Assembly: GCF_965221685.1 (NCBI RefSeq)
Contig: NZ_OZ244907.1
Direction: 5' to 3' (one strand)
Length of the DNA: 64,000 nucleotides
Origin: Palauibacter sp022826685
GTDB lineage: Bacteria; Gemmatimonadota; Gemmatimonadetes; Palauibacterales; Palauibacteraceae
Shown: piece by piece, positions 8,802 to 17,926 of the stretch
Layout of the letters: every line of letters starts with the position of its first letter
How positions within the stretch are numbered: position 1 is the first letter of the stretch
The notes under the pieces: model-generated
Told to the model about the DNA's origin: nothing
Seen by the model: only the letters and a program-made list of their open reading frames with translations
The model's database searches: none
Translations under genes and position numbers: made by a program

Positions 8802-9878
8802 GTGAAGCTGCTCGACCGGTACGTCCTTTCCCAGTTCCTGAGGATATTCGCGGCCTGCGCGCTCGGCGTGCCGTTCCTCTTCATGGTCATCGACGTCGCC
8901 GACAACATCGACCGCTTCCTCGACCAGGGGTCCACCTGGTCCCAGATCATCCTCCACTACGTGTACGAGTTCCCGTACCAGTCGTTGCTCGGGTTTCCGA
9001 TAGCCGCCCTGCTCGGGTCCGTGTTCACGGTGGCTTCCATGTCCCGGAACTTCGAGGTCGCGGCCGCCAAGGCGGGCGGCGTTTCCTTCTATCGGCTCGT
9101 CTTCCCGATTCTCTGCGGCGCCACGCTGCTCAGTTTCGTCGCGCTCGGTCTCACGGAACTCGTCTCCGTGACGACCCGGAAATCGGCCGAAGTCCTCGAG
9201 CAGGAGGAGGCCCGCAGCCAGACGATCCGGAACTCGTTCGTCTACCGGGGAGACGACGGCCTCGTGTACAAGGCGCGACTGCTCGACACGCGCGAGGGCC
9301 GGATGGACGACGTGCAGATCGAGAGGAGGGGGGCGGAACCCGACTACCCCACGGTACACATCACGGCCAACACTGCGCAGTACGACTCGGCGTCCTCGCG
9401 CTGGGTGCTCCAGCAGGGGTGGATGCGGGAATTCCGCGGCCCGGAAGAGGAGACCGCCTACGAGTTCGGCGAGCTGTTCGTGCGGCAGCTGGATGAGACG
9501 CCCGAGGAGCTTCAGGCCAGGCCCAAGGAGCCGGACGAGATGCGCTACGCGGAACTGGGGCGCCTCATCGAGTCCGTCGAACGGTCGGGCGGCACGACGA
9601 ACGGGCTGAGAACGTCTCGCGCGCTGCGTGTCGCCTTCCCCTTCGCCTGCCTCGTCATCGCCGTGTTCGGGATACCCCTTGCGCACAGCAACAAGAGGGG
9701 CGGCGCGCCGACCTCGATCGGGATCGCACTCGGTACGACGATCCTCTTCCTCACCCTGATCCGGATCGCGGAAGCGATGGGCGCCGGAGGGGCGCTTTCG
9801 CCGACGGCGGCGGCCTGGCTGCCGAACATCATCTTCTTCGGCGGCGGCCTCGTGCTCTTCGCGAAACTGCGTACGTAG
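8802..9878 (+). CDS. lptG: LptG-like LPS export permease
   Basis: The 358-residue partner of LptF has the expected order: an N-terminal helix pair (LLDRYVLSQFLRIFAACALG), a periplasmic jellyroll rich in beta strands around residues 130-260, and four-helix C-terminal membrane part ending KLRT. It starts at GTG 8802, four bases after the lptF stop, so the pair is co-translated as is normal for this heterodimer. Which of the two is LptF and which LptG rests on gene order and length and could be swapped. It converges on the GDP-mannose dehydratase gene with an 18-base gap. Confidence 0.85.
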   Translation: MKLLDRYVLSQFLRIFAACALGVPFLFMVIDVADNIDRFLDQGSTWSQIILHYVYEFPYQSLLGFPIAALLGSVFTVASMSRNFEVAAAKAGGVSFYRLVFPILCGATLLSFVALGLTELVSVTTRKSAEVLEQEEARSQTIRNSFVYRGDDGLVYKARLLDTREGRMDDVQIERRGAEPDYPTVHITANTAQYDSASSRWVLQQGWMREFRGPEEETAYEFGELFVRQLDETPEELQARPKEPDEMRYAELGRLIESVERSGGTTNGLRTSRALRVAFPFACLVIAVFGIPLAHSNKRGGAPTSIGIALGTTILFLTLIRIAEAMGAGGALSPTAAAWLPNIIFFGGGLVLFAKLRT

Positions 9879-9896
9879 TGTAGCCTCGACGGAACG

Positions 9897-10874
9897 CTAG
9901 GAGCGGCCCGGCGCCGCCGCGGCGGCGATTCGCTCGATGTCGGCGCGGACCATGAGGCGGATCATCTCCTCGAACGACATGCGGGGCTCCCAGCCGAGTT
10001 GACGTTTCGCCTTCGACGGGTCGGCGCAGAGCCGTTCGACCTCGGCCGGCCGCAGGAGCGCGGGGTCCTGCTCGACGTGCGCGCGCCAGTCGCGTCCGAT
10101 CTCGTCGAAGGCGATCTCGATCAGCCGCTGCACGGAGTGCGTCGCGCCGGTCCCGATCACGTAGTCCTCGGGCGTCTCCGCTTGAAGCATGAGCCACATC
10201 GCTTCGACGTAGTCGCCCGCAAATCCCCAGTCGCGCTCCGCCTTGAGGTTCCCGATCGACAGACGGTCGGCGAGCCCGTGGTGGATGCGGGCCGCCTCCC
10301 AACTCACCTTGCGCGTGACGAACTCCCGGCCCCGCCGGGGACTCTCGTGGTTGAAGAGAATCCCGCTCGTCGCGAACAGGTCGTAGCTCTCCCGGTAGTT
10401 CACCGTGATGAAGTGGCCGTACACCTTCGCGACGCCGTACGGGCTGCGCGGATAGAAGGGCGTGTCCTCGTTCTGCGGCGTCTCCCGCACCTTCCCGAAC
10501 ATCTCCGAGGAGGAGGCCTGGTAGAAGCGGATCGTGTGGTCGACCGCGCGGATCGCCTCGAGCACGCGCGTGACGCCCAGCGCCGTAAACTCACCCGTCA
10601 GCAGAGGCTGGTCCCAGGAGGTGGGGACGAAGGACTGCGCGGCGAGGTTGTACACCTCCCGCGGGCCCACGCGTTCGAGGACGCGGATGAGCGACAACTG
10701 GTCGAGCAGATCCGCCTGGTGGAGCGTGACCCGATCCCGGAGGTGCGAGATGCGGTCGTACTTCTCCACGGAGGAACGGCGCACCACGCCGTGCACCTCG
10801 TACCCCTTGTCGAGCAGGAACTCGGCCAGGTAGGAGCCATCCTGTCCCGTGATGCCGGTGATAAGCGCGATCAT
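9897..10874 (-). CDS. gmd: GDP-mannose 4,6-dehydratase
   Basis: This 325-residue extended short-chain dehydrogenase starts ALITGITGQDGSYLAEFLL, the Gmd-specific form of the NAD(P)-binding GXXGXXG motif. The catalytic triad is visible as ASSSEMFG (Thr/Ser and Glu) and SPYGVAKVYGH (YxxxK), and the NHESPRRGREFVTRK segment is highly typical of the family. It converts GDP-D-mannose to GDP-4-keto-6-deoxymannose, the precursor of GDP-fucose, rhamnose-type or perosamine sugars. The partner that would complete the pathway is not adjacent. Its closeness to the LPS genes suggests a deoxysugar in surface polysaccharide. Confidence 0.93.
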   Translation of the reverse strand: MIALITGITGQDGSYLAEFLLDKGYEVHGVVRRSSVEKYDRISHLRDRVTLHQADLLDQLSLIRVLERVGPREVYNLAAQSFVPTSWDQPLLTGEFTALGVTRVLEAIRAVDHTIRFYQASSSEMFGKVRETPQNEDTPFYPRSPYGVAKVYGHFITVNYRESYDLFATSGILFNHESPRRGREFVTRKVSWEAARIHHGLADRLSIGNLKAERDWGFAGDYVEAMWLMLQAETPEDYVIGTGATHSVQRLIEIAFDEIGRDWRAHVEQDPALLRPAEVERLCADPSKAKRQLGWEPRMSFEEMIRLMVRADIERIAAAAAPGRS

Positions 10875-11070
10875 GGCGGCCGAATATGCGCGGCCGGCGC
10901 GCTGCGGCCAAACGGCGCGGCGAGCGCGAGGCCGGCGTCGCCCACGCGCTTGACCGAAGACAACCCGAATCCGACATTCCCCCTCCCGCGGCAGGCAGGA
11001 CCGCCGGAAACCGAAGGCCGAAGGCAGAGGAGGTCTCGCGATCCCGCGCGCGACGCCGGTTCCGAAATGG

Positions 11071-12123
11071 GTGCCGGATCTTCCGGCGACCCCGGGCGTC
11101 TATGTCTTCGTGGATGCACACGGGCATCCCCTCTACGTGGGGAAGAGCGTGAACCTGCGGCGGCGCGTGCGGGGCTACTTCTACTCGGGCGGGCCATCAA
11201 ACGAGCGCCTGGCGGAGATGCTGCGGATCGCCCGCGGCGTCGAGGCACACCCGACCGGGAGCGACCTCGAGGCGCGACTCGTGGAGGCGGAGCGAATCCT
11301 CGGCCAGCGTCCGCCCTACAACAAGGCGCTGAAGCGGCGCGACGCCGGCTGGTATCTGGAACTGCGCCGGAACGAACCCTTCCCGCGGCTGCGCGTCGTG
11401 CGCCGGCCGCGCCGGGCCGAGGCCCGCTACGTCGGCCCCTTCTGGAGTCGTCAGTTGCCCGAGCGCATCCGTCGCCTCGTGGAGAAGATCTTCCGGCTGC
11501 GGAGTTGCGCCGAATCGGTGCGGCCGGACGCCGCGCGGAGCCCGTGCATGCAGTTCGACATGGGGCTCTGCACCGCGCCCTGCGCGCGCCGCGTGGGACT
11601 CAACGCCTATCGGCGGCAGGCGGAAGCGGCCGGGCGCCTGCTCGCCGACGCGGGCTACGCATGGGAACTCATGGACCGGTTCACGGAGGCGCGCGACGCC
11701 GCCTCCGAAGCGCTGGAGTTCGAGCGGGCCGCAGCGGCGCAGCTGCGTCTCGACTGGATCGAGGAACTCGAGGAACTTCGGTTCCTGCTGGAGCCGGAAG
11801 CGGAACCGCACTCCTGGCTCATCGTGCTCCCCGGGCTCGACGAGGCGCACCGCGTGCTCCAGCCGGTGGCGCACGGGCAGGTGCTCCGGCGGCGCCGGGT
11901 GGCGTGGGTCGAGGGCGCGTGGGAGGACGCCGTCGAAAACGCCTGCTACGCCGTGCGGGTGGCGGAACTGCGGGCGCCCACCGTGCTCTCGCCGCGAGAG
12001 TCCGTGCCCAGCGTGATGGTCGGCCGGTGGATCGAGGAGGGCGGCAACGACGGACACGCGATCGACCTGACCCGTCTCGACGCGGCCGGCGCCATCGCCC
12101 AGCTTCGGCGCCTCGCATCCTGA
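11071..12123 (+). CDS. UvrC N-terminal-like GIY-YIG nuclease
   Basis: Residues about 5-90 form a GIY-YIG nuclease domain (GVYVFVDAHGHPLYVGKSVN, then RRRVRGYF), as in the 3'-incision half of the excision nuclease UvrC. After it comes a UvrC-like Cys region, PCMQFDMGLCTAPCARRVG near residue 165, which in UvrC-type proteins can hold a metal cluster, then a UVR-like helical segment. The C-terminal RNase H-like 5'-incision domain and helix-hairpin-helix motifs of a full UvrC (about 600 residues) are missing. At 350 residues it resembles Cho-type or UvrC-homologue repair nucleases. GTG 11071 is the first in-frame start; it is divergent from gmd. Confidence 0.8.
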   Translation: MPDLPATPGVYVFVDAHGHPLYVGKSVNLRRRVRGYFYSGGPSNERLAEMLRIARGVEAHPTGSDLEARLVEAERILGQRPPYNKALKRRDAGWYLELRRNEPFPRLRVVRRPRRAEARYVGPFWSRQLPERIRRLVEKIFRLRSCAESVRPDAARSPCMQFDMGLCTAPCARRVGLNAYRRQAEAAGRLLADAGYAWELMDRFTEARDAASEALEFERAAAAQLRLDWIEELEELRFLLEPEAEPHSWLIVLPGLDEAHRVLQPVAHGQVLRRRRVAWVEGAWEDAVENACYAVRVAELRAPTVLSPRESVPSVMVGRWIEEGGNDGHAIDLTRLDAAGAIAQLRRLAS

Positions 12124-12166
12124 CGCCCGTCGCGGAACCCCGTTACCGTCACCGGGTCTAGAATCC

Positions 12167-13378
12167 ATGCTCAGAAATGCAGACATCGTCGCGGCTCGCG
12201 AGCGGATCCGGTCCGGGGTGGCGCGGACGACCTGCCCGCAGTCTTTCGCCCTCGAGGCGCGCGCCGCCGGCCGCTTCCACTTGAAGACGGAGTTCCGGCA
12301 GCGCACCGGATCGTTCAAGGACAGGGGATCGCTCCACAAGCTCCTGCGCCTCGGCCCGTCCGCCCGCGAGGGGGGTGTCGTTGCGGCCAGCGCCGGGAAT
12401 CACGCCCAGGCCCTCGCGTACCACGCCTCCCGGCTGGGGATCGCGTGTACGATCGTGATGCCCACCCACGCGCCCCTCATCAAGGTCGCCCGCACGCGCG
12501 GGTACGGCGCCCGTGTGATTCAGACCGGGGAGACCCTCTCCGACGGGATGGCGCTCGTCGACCGTCTGGTCCGAGAGGAGGGACTCGCGCCCGTTCACGC
12601 CTTCGACGATCTCGATGTGATGGCGGGCCAGGGGACGATCGGTCTGGAGATCCTCGAACAGGTGCCCGACCTCACGACGGTCATCGTCCCCATCGGTGGG
12701 GGCGGGATGATCTCCGGCGTCGCGACCGTGGTGAAGGCGCAGCGCCCCAACGTGCGCGTGATCGGCGTGGAGGCCGCGGCCTCGCCGGGGGCGCGGGAGT
12801 CGCTGACCGCCGGAAAGCCCGTACACCTAGAGAACTCCGACACGCTCGCCGACGGCATCGCCGTGAAGCGGATCGGCGATCTCGCCTTCCCTCACCTGGC
12901 AACGCTTGTGGACGACGTCGTCCTCATCGACGAGGAACAGATCACCCGCGCGATCTTCTTTCTCCTCGAATCCGAGAAGTTCGTCGTGGAGGGCGGCGGA
13001 GCGGTGTCCGTGGCCGCCGTCCTCGAGGGGAAGGTCGAGTTCGGCTCGTCCGATGTCACCGTCTGCATCCTGTCGGGCGGCAACATCGACATGAACCTCG
13101 TGTCACGGGTCATCGACCGCGCGCTCTGGGCCGATGGCCGGCTCGCGCGTCTCGCGGTCGTCGTTCGCGACCGTCCCGGCTACCTCAATGAAGTGACGGC
13201 CCTCGTCGCGATCGAGGGCGCGAACGTCCTCCACGTCGAGCACACGCGCGCCTTCGGAGACATCTCCGTGGGCCGGGTCGGTATCGAACTCACGATCGAG
13301 ACGCGCGGACCGGACCACATCGCGACGATCGTGGCCAAACTCCGCGAACTCGGCCACCGTGTCGAAGAGCTTTCCTGA
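12167..13378 (+). CDS. ilvA: Threonine ammonia-lyase with ACT domain
   Basis: This 403-residue PLP enzyme deaminates threonine to 2-oxobutanoate, the first step to isoleucine or a catabolic step. The Schiff-base lysine lies in TGSFKDRG near residue 50, the PLP phosphate loop is VPIGGGGMISG near residue 173, and SAGNHAQALAY binds the substrate carboxylate. Residues about 325-403 form one ACT domain (VVVRDRPGYLNEVTALVA), suggesting allosteric control by an amino acid. The single ACT domain and length match the catabolic/short type more than E. coli biosynthetic IlvA. It could also serve serine. It follows the UvrC-like gene in the same direction after 43 bases. Confidence 0.85.
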   Translation: MLRNADIVAARERIRSGVARTTCPQSFALEARAAGRFHLKTEFRQRTGSFKDRGSLHKLLRLGPSAREGGVVAASAGNHAQALAYHASRLGIACTIVMPTHAPLIKVARTRGYGARVIQTGETLSDGMALVDRLVREEGLAPVHAFDDLDVMAGQGTIGLEILEQVPDLTTVIVPIGGGGMISGVATVVKAQRPNVRVIGVEAAASPGARESLTAGKPVHLENSDTLADGIAVKRIGDLAFPHLATLVDDVVLIDEEQITRAIFFLLESEKFVVEGGGAVSVAAVLEGKVEFGSSDVTVCILSGGNIDMNLVSRVIDRALWADGRLARLAVVVRDRPGYLNEVTALVAIEGANVLHVEHTRAFGDISVGRVGIELTIETRGPDHIATIVAKLRELGHRVEELS

Positions 13379-13446
13379 CGCGTCCCGAAGGCTGCCCCGT
13401 CTCCCGGGGAGTTGACCGGCGGGGACGGCGGACGCATCCTCGGGGC

Positions 13447-13625
13447 ACGACAGAATCGGCCGGGGGGGCTTACGGAAGCCGGTGTGAATCCGGCGCGGCC
13501 CCGCCACTGTGAGAGGTCCGGGATTTCCCGGAACGCCGACTCGGACGTGCCACTGGGACCCGCGTGGTCCCGGGAAGGCGAGCCCCGGCGGCCTCGAGCC
13601 AGGAGACGTGCCCATCCGGCGCCCA
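13447..13625 (+). ncRNA. Cobalamin (AdoCbl-type) riboswitch
   Basis: The leader contains the conserved cobalamin-riboswitch core. At about 13475-13515 is GGAAGCCGGTGTGAATCCGG followed by CGCGGCCCCGCCACTGTGA, and at 13597-13613 is the B12 box AGCCAGGAGACGTGCC. The intervening arms pair well (for example CGGGACC-type stems around 13556-13575). In this class adenosylcobalamin binding shuts down expression of the gene downstream. The next gene, at 13719, is a BtuB-like vitamin B12 receptor, which is the classic target. This element accounts for most of the 340-base gap between the threonine ammonia-lyase and the receptor. Exact ends are approximate. Confidence 0.93.
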
Positions 13626-13630
13626 CAACA

Positions 13631-13648
13631 CACCTCCGCGGGGAGGTG
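13631..13648 (+). promoter_or_regulatory. Hairpin in riboswitch expression platform
   Basis: CACCTCC at 13631-13637 pairs perfectly with GGAGGTG at 13642-13648 around a GCGG loop, just after the B12 box. It lies about 70 bases before the receptor start and is followed by a weakly T-containing run (GTCGTCTTCC). It is a plausible switching or terminator hairpin, but the GGAGG itself could also act as a decoy ribosome-binding sequence. The mechanism is inferred. Confidence 0.45.
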
Positions 13649-13718
13649 AGGGGTCGTCTTCCGGGTTCGGCACACCCTGGAAATCTCCCTCTCGTTTCCG
13701 CGGGAAGGGAGAGCCGAG

Positions 13719-15716
13719 ATGAGACATGTGAATCCGGCGCGAGGGCGCCCGTTTCACGCACTCGCCGCAGCCGCCTGCACCTTTATCGCCGCCTTTGCCG
13801 CTGCCGGCGCGTTCCCGCTTCCGGCGCAGGAACCGATCAGCCTCGACGGGCTCGTGGTCACCGCCTATCGCTGGGCCGAGCCCGAGTGGACCGTGGCCGC
13901 CAACACGACGGTCATCGAAGGCGAGGAACTCGAGCGGGCCGGGATCGAATTCGTATCCGATGCGCTCCGACAGGTCGCCGGTCTGGCGGTCGCCCGGAAC
14001 GGATCCTTCGGCGCCATCACGTCCGTCTTTCTGCGGGGGGGCGAATCGGACTACGTCCACGTGCTCGTCGACGGAGTGCGCGTGAACGAGCCCGGCGGAT
14101 CCTACGACTTCGCCTCGCTGACCACCGACAACGTGGAGCGGATCGAGATCGTGCGCGGGCCGGCTTCGGCGCTGTACGGCTCCGACGCGGTGAGCGGGGT
14201 CATCCAGATCTTCACGCGGCGCGGGGCGGGGCCGCCCCGGGGCAGCGTCTCGTTCCAGACCGGGAGCTTCGGTACGACGCGCTGGCAGGGCGACCTTTCC
14301 GGAGGCGGCGGCGGACTCTCCTATGCCTTCTCGCTGGGCGGAAACGCGACGGACGGGATCCTCGCCTTCAACAACGAGCACCGGCAGACGACGGCCACGG
14401 GGCGCGTGCAGGCGAATCTGGATGCGGACACCGATGCGACCGTCGCCATCCGCTACAACGACTCGCGCTTCCACTATCCGACGGACGGGTCGGGTAACGT
14501 GGTCGACCGCAACGCGTATTCCTTCGGCGACGCGCTCACGGTGAACATCGACGCGGGCCGGCGCTGGACGGACGCGCTCGAGACGCGGCTCTTCCTCAAC
14601 GTCTGGGAATCGGACCGCGGCACGGACGACGGACCCGACAGCCCCGCCGACAGCCTGGGCTTCTTCGGGTTCAAGAGTCTCACCGACACCCGGCGCGTCA
14701 CCGCCGGCGGCCGCGCCGTGTGGCGCCCCTCCGAGGGGATGGCGATCACGACGGGGTACGAGGAGGAGCGACAGTCCGTCCGCGGCTTCAATCAATCCTT
14801 CTCCCAGTTCGGGGAGAGTTCCGGCAACTCCGAGGACGACTGGTGGAACCGCGCCGTCCACGCGCAGTTCTCGTGGGGTCGCGACGCGCTGGCGCTCAAC
14901 GCGGGCGTCAGGGCCGAGGACGACGAGCGGTTCGGGGCAGCGGCCACCTGGCGGACGGGGGCGGCCTGGCGCGCCGAAGCGGCGGGGACGCGCCTCCGGG
15001 TCTCGGCCGGCACCGGAATCAAGGAACCGACGTTCTTCGAGACCTTCGCCACGGGCTTCGTGACGGGAAACCCCGACCTCACGCCGGAACGTTCCGCGAG
15101 CTTCGAGGGGGGGATCGATCAGAACCTCGGCGGCTCGCTGAGGCTCTCGCTGACGGGCTTCAGCCAGAGCTACCGGGACCTGATCCAGTACACCGGCTCT
15201 CCGCCCGCCGAGGGCGACCCCAACTTCTTCAACGTCGCGAAGGCTCGGAGCCGGGGACTTGAGGCGGAGGCGTCCGTCGAGGCCCGCCGACTGCGGCTCA
15301 CCGGCAGTTGGACGTACCTCGACACCGAGGTGCAGGACGCCGGCTTCGACGAGGGACCCGGCGCCACCTTCGTGGAAGGCTCCACGCTGTTGCGGCGGCC
15401 GAAACACGCCATGGCGGCGTCCGCCTTCTATCCGGTCTCGTCGCGGGTCGGACTGGACGTGAGCCTGCGGCGGGTGGGAGAACGGGAGGATCGTGACTTC
15501 TCCTCCTTTCCGGCCGATCCGGTGACGCTCCCCGCCTACACGGTGCTCGATCTCTCGGCCAGCTTCGACATCGCCGGGAATCGCGGAGGCCCGGGATTCA
15601 CGCTGACGGTGCGCGCGGAGAACCTCCTCGACTCCGCCTACGAGGAGGTCTGGGGCTTCGCGGCGCCCGGGCAGGGGCTGTACGTCGGTGGACGCGTCAT
15701 CCTCGGCGGCTCCTGA
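13719..15716 (+). CDS. btuB: BtuB-like TonB-dependent vitamin B12 receptor
   Basis: This 665-residue outer-membrane receptor has a signal peptide (cleaved near LPAQEPISLD), a plug domain (about residues 45-160) with LRGGESDYVHVLVDGVRVNE and VERIEIVRGPASALYGSDAV, and a 22-strand barrel ending in the aromatic-rich C-terminal strand GRVILGGS. A TonB-box-like LDGLVVTA begins the mature protein. The plug and length match BtuB-type cobalamin or corrinoid receptors, and the cobalamin riboswitch upstream makes the substrate assignment strong. A GGGAAGGGAG ribosome site precedes the ATG. The periplasmic and inner-membrane partners (BtuF, BtuC, BtuD) are not in this window. Confidence 0.9.
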   Translation: MRHVNPARGRPFHALAAAACTFIAAFAAAGAFPLPAQEPISLDGLVVTAYRWAEPEWTVAANTTVIEGEELERAGIEFVSDALRQVAGLAVARNGSFGAITSVFLRGGESDYVHVLVDGVRVNEPGGSYDFASLTTDNVERIEIVRGPASALYGSDAVSGVIQIFTRRGAGPPRGSVSFQTGSFGTTRWQGDLSGGGGGLSYAFSLGGNATDGILAFNNEHRQTTATGRVQANLDADTDATVAIRYNDSRFHYPTDGSGNVVDRNAYSFGDALTVNIDAGRRWTDALETRLFLNVWESDRGTDDGPDSPADSLGFFGFKSLTDTRRVTAGGRAVWRPSEGMAITTGYEEERQSVRGFNQSFSQFGESSGNSEDDWWNRAVHAQFSWGRDALALNAGVRAEDDERFGAAATWRTGAAWRAEAAGTRLRVSAGTGIKEPTFFETFATGFVTGNPDLTPERSASFEGGIDQNLGGSLRLSLTGFSQSYRDLIQYTGSPPAEGDPNFFNVAKARSRGLEAEASVEARRLRLTGSWTYLDTEVQDAGFDEGPGATFVEGSTLLRRPKHAMAASAFYPVSSRVGLDVSLRRVGEREDRDFSSFPADPVTLPAYTVLDLSASFDIAGNRGGPGFTLTVRAENLLDSAYEEVWGFAAPGQGLYVGGRVILGGS

Positions 15717-15776
15717 CCGCCGCGGTTGCCGGGGCCCCGCGGCGGCGGATGCCGCGGGGCCCGCCCCCTCACGAAG

Positions 15777-16655
15777 TTACGCCGACGCGCCGGGAGTCTC
15801 TTCCGCCTCGGCCAGCGCCTTCTGCAGTTCGCGCCGGGCCACGCGCGTGACGAGGACGACCACGGCGGCCGTCGCGACGAGGCCCGCCACGAGGAGCGCG
15901 GTCTGCCCCCAGCTGGCCGCGCCGCCGGACGCCTCGGCGACCTCCGCTCCGGCTGCGCCGATGTACACATACAGGAGCGTCCCCGGGAACATCCCCACGA
16001 GCGAGGCCGCCACGTACTGGTAGAAGGTCACGCCGGTGAGGCCGTAGAAGTAGTTCTGCGCGTTGAACGGAAACACGGGGGAGAGGCGGGTGAGGAAGAC
16101 GATGCGCCAACCCTGGGTTTCGACCGCGCGGTCGATCGCCCGCAGCGCCGGGCGGTTGGCGAGGAGCTTCTCTACGCGGTCGCGCAGCACATAGCGGGCG
16201 ATGAGGAACGCGAGCGCGGCCCCGATGTTCGCGCCCACGAACACGGTGAGCGTGCCGAGCGCGAGGCCGAAGGTGACGCCTCCGGCGATCGTCAGCGCCG
16301 AACCCGGCACGAAGAGCACCACGGCAAGCGCGTAGAAGAGTCCGAAGAAGAAGGGTCCCATCCACCCCAGCTCCGCCGTGGTCTCGCGCAGCCAGGTGAC
16401 GAGTCGCGCGAGAAAGCCCAGTTCCTCCTCCGCCGCGGACTCCGGCGCCGCGGACTCCGGCGCCTGGACCGCCTGCCCGGGGATGGGCGAGGCGGCCACG
16501 GGCTGCTGAGGCGGGGGGCCGAACTCCGGACCCGCGCCGGCCGACCGGGCATCGACCGCCCCCTCCGCCGAGGCCGGCACGAGCGCCCCCAGAAGGAGCG
16601 CGATCCAGGCGGCCGCCGAACCCCGTCGTCCGTTTCGCCGCGGCCCGGGGACCAC
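15777..16655 (-). CDS. TVP38/TMEM64 (VTT domain) membrane protein
   Basis: The 292-residue protein has a signal-like N-terminus, a Pro/Ala-rich linker (residues about 40-75) and a VTT/SNARE-associated domain from about residue 90. Family marks include VLFVPGSALTIAGGVTFG, a short re-entrant loop followed by GANIGAALAFLIARY, and RLSPVFPFNAQNYFYGLTGV. Members are integral inner-membrane proteins related to DedA, thought to move lipids or support membrane homeostasis. It starts at GTG 16655, overlapping the peptidase stop by one base (TAGTG). The extended extracytoplasmic N-terminal segment is longer than in the simplest family members. Confidence 0.85.
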   Translation of the reverse strand: MVPGPRRNGRRGSAAAWIALLLGALVPASAEGAVDARSAGAGPEFGPPPQQPVAASPIPGQAVQAPESAAPESAAEEELGFLARLVTWLRETTAELGWMGPFFFGLFYALAVVLFVPGSALTIAGGVTFGLALGTLTVFVGANIGAALAFLIARYVLRDRVEKLLANRPALRAIDRAVETQGWRIVFLTRLSPVFPFNAQNYFYGLTGVTFYQYVAASLVGMFPGTLLYVYIGAAGAEVAEASGGAASWGQTALLVAGLVATAAVVVLVTRVARRELQKALAEAEETPGASA

Positions 16656-17881
16656 TACGGCATCTCCAGTCGATTGTGCGCCGCGAGGATGCGCCGCACT
16701 TCGTCGTGCGGGAGTCCAGGCACCGTGTTCCCGTCACGCCCCACCATGGTCCGACCCGCAACCATCGCGTTCGTGATCGCCTCCTCCGTGGCCTGGGCCG
16801 TCGCGAGCAGCAGCGGCGAAATGGCGTCGTTCGATATCATCTCAACGGTCGTGTTCTCTCCCCGGCTCCACGCCCCGCTGTTCGCCGTCGAGAAGGCGAT
16901 GAAGATGTCACCGGAACCGTTCATCCCGTATCCGCCCATCCGCCCGATCCCGATCGGCGCGCGTCGCGCGAGCCGCTTCAACTGGTGCGGCAGCAGCGGA
17001 GCGTCCGTCGCGATGACGACGATGATCGAACCGAGGCCGTCGAACACGCCCGCGTCCGCCGATCCGTCCGCGTCGCCGGGCGGCGTCCAGTCGAGGAGTT
17101 CCTGTCCCACCGGCACCCCCGCGATCAGCAACTGCGGCCGACGCCCGTAGTTGCACTGCACGAGCACGCCGACGGTGTAGTCCCCCACGAGCCGGGACGA
17201 GGTTCCGATCCCGCCCTTGAACGAATTGCAGACCATGCCGGTCCCGCCGCCCACCGATCCCTCCGTGACGGAGCCCGAGGCCGCACTCTCGATCGCGGCG
17301 AACACGTGTTCCCTGCCGACGTGGAACCCGTTGATGTCGTTGAGCCGGCCGTCCCAGGTTTCCGCCACGACGGGCAGGCTCCACCAGATGCCCGGCGCGA
17401 TGGGATGGTTCGCCTCCGCATCCCGCGACCACTCGATAACCGCCTGGTGGACGTCTCCCACGCTGTGGGTGTTCGTGATCATCACGGGACCTTCGAGGAA
17501 GCCCGATTCCTCGACCCAGGTCGTCCCCGTCATTTCGCCGTTCCCGTTCAGCGAGTACCACCCGGCGAAGACGGGTTCGTAGCTGTCCGTGCGCGGGAGC
17601 ACGGCGGTCACGCCCGTGCGCACGGGGCCCTCTCCGACGACGAGCGCCCCCTCCCCTTCGATGATCGTCGCATGCCCGACCCGGATGCCGGCCACATCCG
17701 TAATCGCGTTCCAGGCTCCGGGCTCCCCCGGGAACGGGATCCCGAGGTCCCGCGCCCTCGGCGGAGTCTGGGCGTCGAGGGCGCCGGCACTCAGCACTCC
17801 GGCGATCAGAATTCCGGCAGCGGCCAGCATCAGTGCGATCGGGCGCCGGCGGGCCGATCCCGTTCGTGGCAAGAAGAACAT
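16655..17881 (-). CDS. P1 family (DmpA/BapA-type) aminopeptidase
   Basis: This 408-residue exported protein has a signal peptide (hydrophobic core LMLAAAGILIAGVL) and the P1/S58 peptidase fold. The characteristic core GGGTGMVCNSFKGGIGTSSR near residue 220 contains the Gly-Thr/Ser site at which these N-terminal-nucleophile hydrolases cut themselves into two chains. Relatives remove N-terminal D- or beta-amino acids from peptides in the periplasm. I chose ATG 17881 because GGAGG lies five bases upstream; a GTG four codons earlier is unlikely. The VTT membrane protein follows with a one-base overlap, so the two may share an operon. Confidence 0.9.
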   Translation of the reverse strand: MFFLPRTGSARRRPIALMLAAAGILIAGVLSAGALDAQTPPRARDLGIPFPGEPGAWNAITDVAGIRVGHATIIEGEGALVVGEGPVRTGVTAVLPRTDSYEPVFAGWYSLNGNGEMTGTTWVEESGFLEGPVMITNTHSVGDVHQAVIEWSRDAEANHPIAPGIWWSLPVVAETWDGRLNDINGFHVGREHVFAAIESAASGSVTEGSVGGGTGMVCNSFKGGIGTSSRLVGDYTVGVLVQCNYGRRPQLLIAGVPVGQELLDWTPPGDADGSADAGVFDGLGSIIVVIATDAPLLPHQLKRLARRAPIGIGRMGGYGMNGSGDIFIAFSTANSGAWSRGENTTVEMISNDAISPLLLATAQATEEAITNAMVAGRTMVGRDGNTVPGLPHDEVRRILAAHNRLEMP

Positions 17882-17926
17882 CGACACCTCCACGTGAGGG
17901 ACTATGCGATTCGGTCTATTCGATCT

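Noticed and set aside
9999..12161. 720-codon plus-strand open frame across gmd and the UvrC-like gene
   Set aside because: It runs antisense through gmd and out of frame through the UvrC-like gene; its peptide is Arg/Pro/Ala-rich with no motif, a common artefact of very high GC.
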